Shown here piece by piece: positions 60,896 to 64,000 of a DNA stretch of 64,000 nucleotides. Location of the stretch: positions 142,372-206,371 of the forward strand of contig NZ_JACEFT010000005.1 in the NCBI RefSeq assembly GCF_013697085.1, read 5' to 3'. Under the pieces are notes generated by a model. That model had not been told where the DNA came from. It worked only from the letters and a program-made list of their open reading frames with translations, and did no database searches. Origin of the DNA: Billgrantia kenyensis (GTDB lineage Bacteria > Pseudomonadota > Gammaproteobacteria > Pseudomonadales > Halomonadaceae). The position numbers and the translations under genes were made by a program. Position 1 is the first letter of the stretch. The number at the start of each line of letters is the position of its first letter.

Positions 60896-61549
60896 ATGGA
60901 ATTCGATTTCAGTCCCGTTATCACCTACTTTCCCACCCTGCTGAAGGGGGTAGGTGCCACCCTTCTGATTGGCCTGGTGGTCGCGATCATGTCGATCATT
61001 GGCGGCCAGATCGTCGCCGTCATTTCCCTCTATACGAGGAAGGCCGTGAACTGGCCGCTGCGCTTCTTCATCTGGCTGTTCATGACCACTCCGCTGCTGC
61101 TTCAGCTTTACTTCCTCTACTTCGGCCTGGGGCAGTGGATATTGATCCCTGCCATCGTGGTAGGCGTTCTCGGCCTCGGCTTTCACTATATGGCCTACAA
61201 CGCCGATATCTTCATCGCCACCATCAAGTCGGTATCCAACGGGCAGTATGAAGCCTCGCGCTCGCTGGGATTCGGCCACTACGCGACCATCTTCTACATC
61301 GTTATTCCTCAGGCCTTCTATCGCGCCGTTCCCCAACTCGGCAACAACATGATCATCATGGTCAAGGACATCTCGGTGCTTTCCGCCATCGGCATCGCCG
61401 AACTGGTCTACATGTCCCAATACGCCATCAGCGTGACCTTTCGGCCCTTCGAGTTCTATATCACGATCGCCGTTGTCTACTACCTGATCAACGTCCTGAT
61501 GGAAGCCGGTCAGTCGTGGGTGGAGCGCCGTGCCGCCATTCGCAAGTAA
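60896..61549 (+). CDS. Polar amino-acid ABC transporter permease 2
   Basis: 217 residues, about five membrane segments. Same family: MTTPLLLQLYFLYFGLG, NADIFIATIKSVSNGQYEASR then SLGFGHYATIFYIVIPQAFY (EAA loop), MVKDISVLSAIGIAELVYMSQ. Forms the heterodimeric channel with the preceding protein. 36 nt downstream of it and 12 nt before the ATPase gene. Confidence 0.93.
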   Translation: MEFDFSPVITYFPTLLKGVGATLLIGLVVAIMSIIGGQIVAVISLYTRKAVNWPLRFFIWLFMTTPLLLQLYFLYFGLGQWILIPAIVVGVLGLGFHYMAYNADIFIATIKSVSNGQYEASRSLGFGHYATIFYIVIPQAFYRAVPQLGNNMIIMVKDISVLSAIGIAELVYMSQYAISVTFRPFEFYITIAVVYYLINVLMEAGQSWVERRAAIRK

Positions 61550-61561
61550 CAGGGAATTCAC

Positions 61562-62341
61562 ATGACACAAGCAACAGAAACACCGATGGTCGAGCTCAAG
61601 GGCGTCAAGAAACGGTTCGGCAACCTCGAGGTTCTCAAGGGCATCGACCTCAAGGTCGACCGCGGCAAGATCATCTCCATCATCGGCCCTTCAGGCTCGG
61701 GCAAGAGCACGCTATTGCGCTCCATCAATTACCTGGAAGTGATCGACGAGGGCAGCATCCTGCTGGATGGTGCCCAGGTCAATCGGCCGGACCTGAAGGG
61801 GCTTGCCTTCGAGCGACATATCAACCATATCCGCCAGAACATGGGCATGGTGTTCCAGCACTTCAACCTGTTCCCCCACTTGTCGACGCTGGAGAACGTG
61901 ACACTGGCGCCAAGGAAGCTGAAGGGCGTGGATGCCAGAAGCGCGCGGGAGCTGGGCATGGATCTGCTTGAAAGAGTGGGACTCGCTGACAAGGCCTCGG
62001 CCTACCCCAGCTCCCTCTCGGGAGGCCAGAAGCAGCGCGTCGCCATTGCCCGAGCCCTGGCCATGCGCCCCAAGGTCATGCTGTTCGATGAAGCGACCTC
62101 GGCGCTGGACCCCGAGCTGGTGGAGGAAGTGAACCAGGTCATGAAACGCCTCGCCGAAGAGCACATGACCATGCTCATCGTCACCCACGAAATGGGCTTT
62201 GCACGCGACGTCTCCGACTGGGCCATGTTCATGGACGGCGGCGTGGTGGTCGAGGAGAACACCCCCGACCGACTGTTCACCCACCCCGACCAGGAACGCA
62301 CCTGCAATTTCCTGCGCAAGCACCTGGCAAGCCAGGCCTAG
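61562..62341 (+). CDS. Polar amino-acid ABC transporter ATPase
   Basis: 259 residues. Walker [15 protein letters not shown]-loop [18 protein letters not shown], signature [20 protein letters not shown], Walker [18 protein letters not shown]-loop [13 protein letters not shown]: GlnQ/HisP type. Last gene of the catabolic run; terminator follows. Confidence 0.95.
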   Translation: MTQATETPMVELKGVKKRFGNLEVLKGIDLKVDRGKIISIIGPSGSGKSTLLRSINYLEVIDEGSILLDGAQVNRPDLKGLAFERHINHIRQNMGMVFQHFNLFPHLSTLENVTLAPRKLKGVDARSARELGMDLLERVGLADKASAYPSSLSGGQKQRVAIARALAMRPKVMLFDEATSALDPELVEEVNQVMKRLAEEHMTMLIVTHEMGFARDVSDWAMFMDGGVVVEENTPDRLFTHPDQERTCNFLRKHLASQA

Positions 62342-62362
62342 TCGCACGTCCCCTCGAGACGA

Positions 62363-62389
62363 AACGGGGAGGCCTATGGCCTCCCCGTT
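62363..62389. terminator. Bidirectional terminator after the ABC transporter
   Basis: AACGGGGAGGCC-TAT-GGCCTCCCCGTT, perfect 12-bp stem, 21 nt after the ATPase stop. The minus strand continues TTTCG. It separates the operon from the convergent small gene. Confidence 0.8.
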
Positions 62390-62428
62390 GGAGTTCTGCA
62401 TACCGCCTGGTTCAGTGCGCCAGCGAGT

Positions 62429-62734
62429 TCAGGCGCAGTCCGCGGCGCCTTCCCCGAACATATCGAACAACAGCTCTCGGCCCATGGTGGACAGCACGAA
62501 ACGTCCATGCTCGTTGTAGATGGCAGCTTCGCTGCTCTCGAGAACACGCTGGCAGGCTCGCCATTCCGGGGAGCTGTCGCGCAGATGGCGCAGGGCGCGG
62601 CTATCGAGGCCACGGAAGGGAATCGTAATGGTTTCCAGCACGTGGCCTTGCTGGTAGAGCAGGAAGGCGGCATTCGACAGGCACTGGCGCAGGCTGCGCT
62701 GGACTCCGGCATGGGACATGGCGTCGATCTGCAT
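62429..62734 (-). CDS. Small protein of unknown function
   Basis: 101 residues from MQIDAMSHAGVQ, with GAGG 10 nt ahead; an ATG three codons earlier lacks that spacing. Mostly helical, soluble; central FLLYQQGHVLETITIPFRGLDSRALRHL and C-terminal FVLSTMGRELLFDMFGEG. Two Cys in the N-terminal half and one near the end. No family recognised. Monocistronic, convergent with the ABC operon and divergent from the exported protein gene. Confidence 0.65.
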   Translation of the reverse strand: MQIDAMSHAGVQRSLRQCLSNAAFLLYQQGHVLETITIPFRGLDSRALRHLRDSSPEWRACQRVLESSEAAIYNEHGRFVLSTMGRELLFDMFGEGAADCA

Positions 62735-62942
62735 GGTGCTCATCCTCTGGCAAGCGTTTGCTGCGCTGCATATTAACACCAAAGTCGATATCTACCAAGG
62801 TCTAACAGAAAAAGGCTTAGGCCACGCCCCTCCCTCCGCGGCCTCCCCCTTCATACGCAGGGGGACAAGCGCAAGGCGTCATGCCTTGATAGGCAAGGGA
62901 GCATTGCCCAACAAAAACCAGAAGAACATGAGGGAACTAACC

Positions 62943-63431
62943 ATGCTGATTCGTTATGCCGTTCCAGCGCTTGCGGCACTGATGCTGGCCACGCCGCTAC
63001 TGGCCGATCAAGTCACCGGCACCCTGGACGGTGAAAAGCGAGAGTGGCACACCCTGCGTAGCGCTGACGCTTCGACCGTCAATTTTCGCGAATTGATGCC
63101 GGGCATGTACGGCATGACGATACAGGGCCATCGCGAAGCACGCTTCGAAACCCAGGGAACCCTGTCCATAGACTTCATGGTGATGAACGACGTGCCGAAC
63201 GGTGTCACCGTGATGTACTTTCCCGAATCCGGCATGACGCCGCATTACACCCTGGAGCAGGTGGAGCGCGTCAGCTTCGACCGACTCGAGATCGATGGCG
63301 ATACGGCGCGGATCGTCGGCTCGCTGGAAGGAGCGCTGATGCACGTGGCGTCGATGACTTCCGATCCTGACCCGTCCGACACTATCGAGCTATCGGTTCG
63401 CTTCGACGTCGAGGCTCGGCGGGAGGAGTGA
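62943..63431 (+). CDS. Exported protein of unknown function
   Basis: 162 residues. Signal peptide MLIRYAVPALAALMLATPLLA, cleaved before DQVTG. The mature part looks beta-rich and acidic (TGTLDGEKREWHTL, TVNFRELMPGMYGMTIQGH, TIELSVRFDVEARREE), typical of a small periplasmic or outer-membrane-associated protein; no Cys. Start at MLIRYA because AGGGA lies 9 nt upstream; longer in-frame starts look non-coding. No family recognised. Confidence 0.7.
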   Translation: MLIRYAVPALAALMLATPLLADQVTGTLDGEKREWHTLRSADASTVNFRELMPGMYGMTIQGHREARFETQGTLSIDFMVMNDVPNGVTVMYFPESGMTPHYTLEQVERVSFDRLEIDGDTARIVGSLEGALMHVASMTSDPDPSDTIELSVRFDVEARREE

Positions 63432-64000
63432 CGCCGGGCAACCATCGTCAAGATCGAGAGAGATGCCCCGACGGGGGCGGGCGGAGATGGGGCCTGGCCC
63501 AAAATGGAGGCGGCCCCGACAGCCACATCCCGGCACACGCGGCCACCACTACCGCTGCTCCATAATGGAGTTAGGTTATTGATTTTGAGAGAGATTTCAC
63601 CTTAAAAATTGACCTCAGTTTGCAGCCTCTCTCTACACACAATTTTCTAATTTGTCCCACCAAAATGACCCACTAAGCGTGTTTGGAATGTCCCTGCGGG
63701 GCCGCCTAACAAGCATTTCGACCAGCCTGCTCACAGCCTAAGAAAATGGTTTTGTCCTACTTTGCATTTTACTGATAATGGGAAGCGTTTGATGTAAATA
63801 TGTGCACAATTCCAAAGCATACTGAAGATTATGTGAGGGGTCTGCTTAGCTAAGGATGTGCGACAGCGGCCTCACGATCTGACCGGCACGCTCGATACGG
63901 GTAGGACGCCAGACAGCCTCTATGTAAGCGCTCCACAAACCCCATCTTCTGCAGCTGATTAGCACGCGTCAGACTGGTGTCTCCTGATCCCAAGGAGGAC
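63432..64000. other. 569-bp gene-free tail, partly AT-rich
   Basis: A weak hairpin (GCCCC-GACG-GGGGC, 63465-63478) follows the exported-protein gene. From about 63560 to 63840 the base composition is visibly more AT-rich than the rest of the window, with runs of T and A, and no frame of length or recognisable product. From 64000 down to 63850 the minus strand is open in one frame (ending LHRGCLASYPYRACR..., stop at 63850), possibly the end of a gene lying beyond the window; not recognised. No transposase or attachment site can be supported. Confidence 0.5.

Noticed and set aside
63700..63810. Integron attC-like CCTAACAAGC and GCGTTTG
   Set aside because: The arms are not complementary and no cassette or integrase is nearby.

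Overview
The window reads as chromosome from a high-GC, probably halophilic gammaproteobacterium, most likely Halomonas or a close relative. This is inferred from gene orders (mutT-argJ-secA-dciA; dnaX-ybaB-recR; tal-STAS-PP2C-mlaA, an arrangement I also recall from Pseudomonas) and from strong GC preference at third codon positions. I found no rRNA, tRNA, CRISPR array, intact insertion sequence or prophage. Both ends cut through features or unclear sequence.

Layout. 0-5.6 kb: mutT (cut by the left edge), argJ, secA, a small exported-protein gene just upstream of secA, and divergent dciA. 5.6-15.5 kb: two small genes, a lipoprotein hydrolase, then a fatty-acid/acyl-CoA block (acyl-CoA dehydrogenase, MarR/OhrR-like regulator, SDR dehydrogenase, acyl-CoA synthetase, TetR, thiolase, hydrolase). 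15.5-19.9 kb: FetAB-type exporter, ACR3 arsenite pump, MFS carrier, ArsR. 19.9-26 kb: pstSCAB with two Pho boxes. 26-32.8 kb: TauE/SafE and Bcr/CflA transporters, transaldolase, a STAS/PP2C regulatory pair, mlaA, a KAS III-like synthase. 32.8-44.9 kb: hrpA, fadD, a GATase-VWA-membrane protein cluster, an oligopeptidase B-like peptidase, a secreted Gly-rich repeat protein. 45-50.3 kb: ycgN, ycgL, rnd, recR, ybaB, dnaX. 50.5-62.3 kb: a catabolic island with a PuuB-like oxidase, an HDAC-type amidohydrolase, a LysR regulator and a divergent nine-gene set (class III aminotransferase, CoA-transferase A/B, M20 deacylase, thiolase, polar amino-acid ABC importer). 62.4-64 kb: two small unknown genes and an AT-richer tail without a convincing gene.

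Two observations stand out. First, the 124-residue exported protein upstream of secA ends in a Trp-(N)n-Arg-Gly-Pro-Pro segment reminiscent of the SecM/RAPP class of arrest peptides. The codons right after that segment can form a 9-bp helix with the leader just ahead of the secA ribosome-binding site. That is the geometry of E. coli secM-secA with different sequences, and points to an undescribed SecA-level sensor. Second, the 52-62 kb island encodes deacylation, transamination, CoA activation, thiolysis and uptake. That set fits breakdown of an N-acetylated beta-amino acid; N6-acetyl-beta-lysine, a compatible solute, fits every step.

Regulatory sites seen directly include two Pho boxes (before pstS and before pstC), a palindrome inside a strong promoter ahead of the arsenite pump, a PsrA-like palindrome ahead of the acyl-CoA dehydrogenase, and several strong hairpin terminators.
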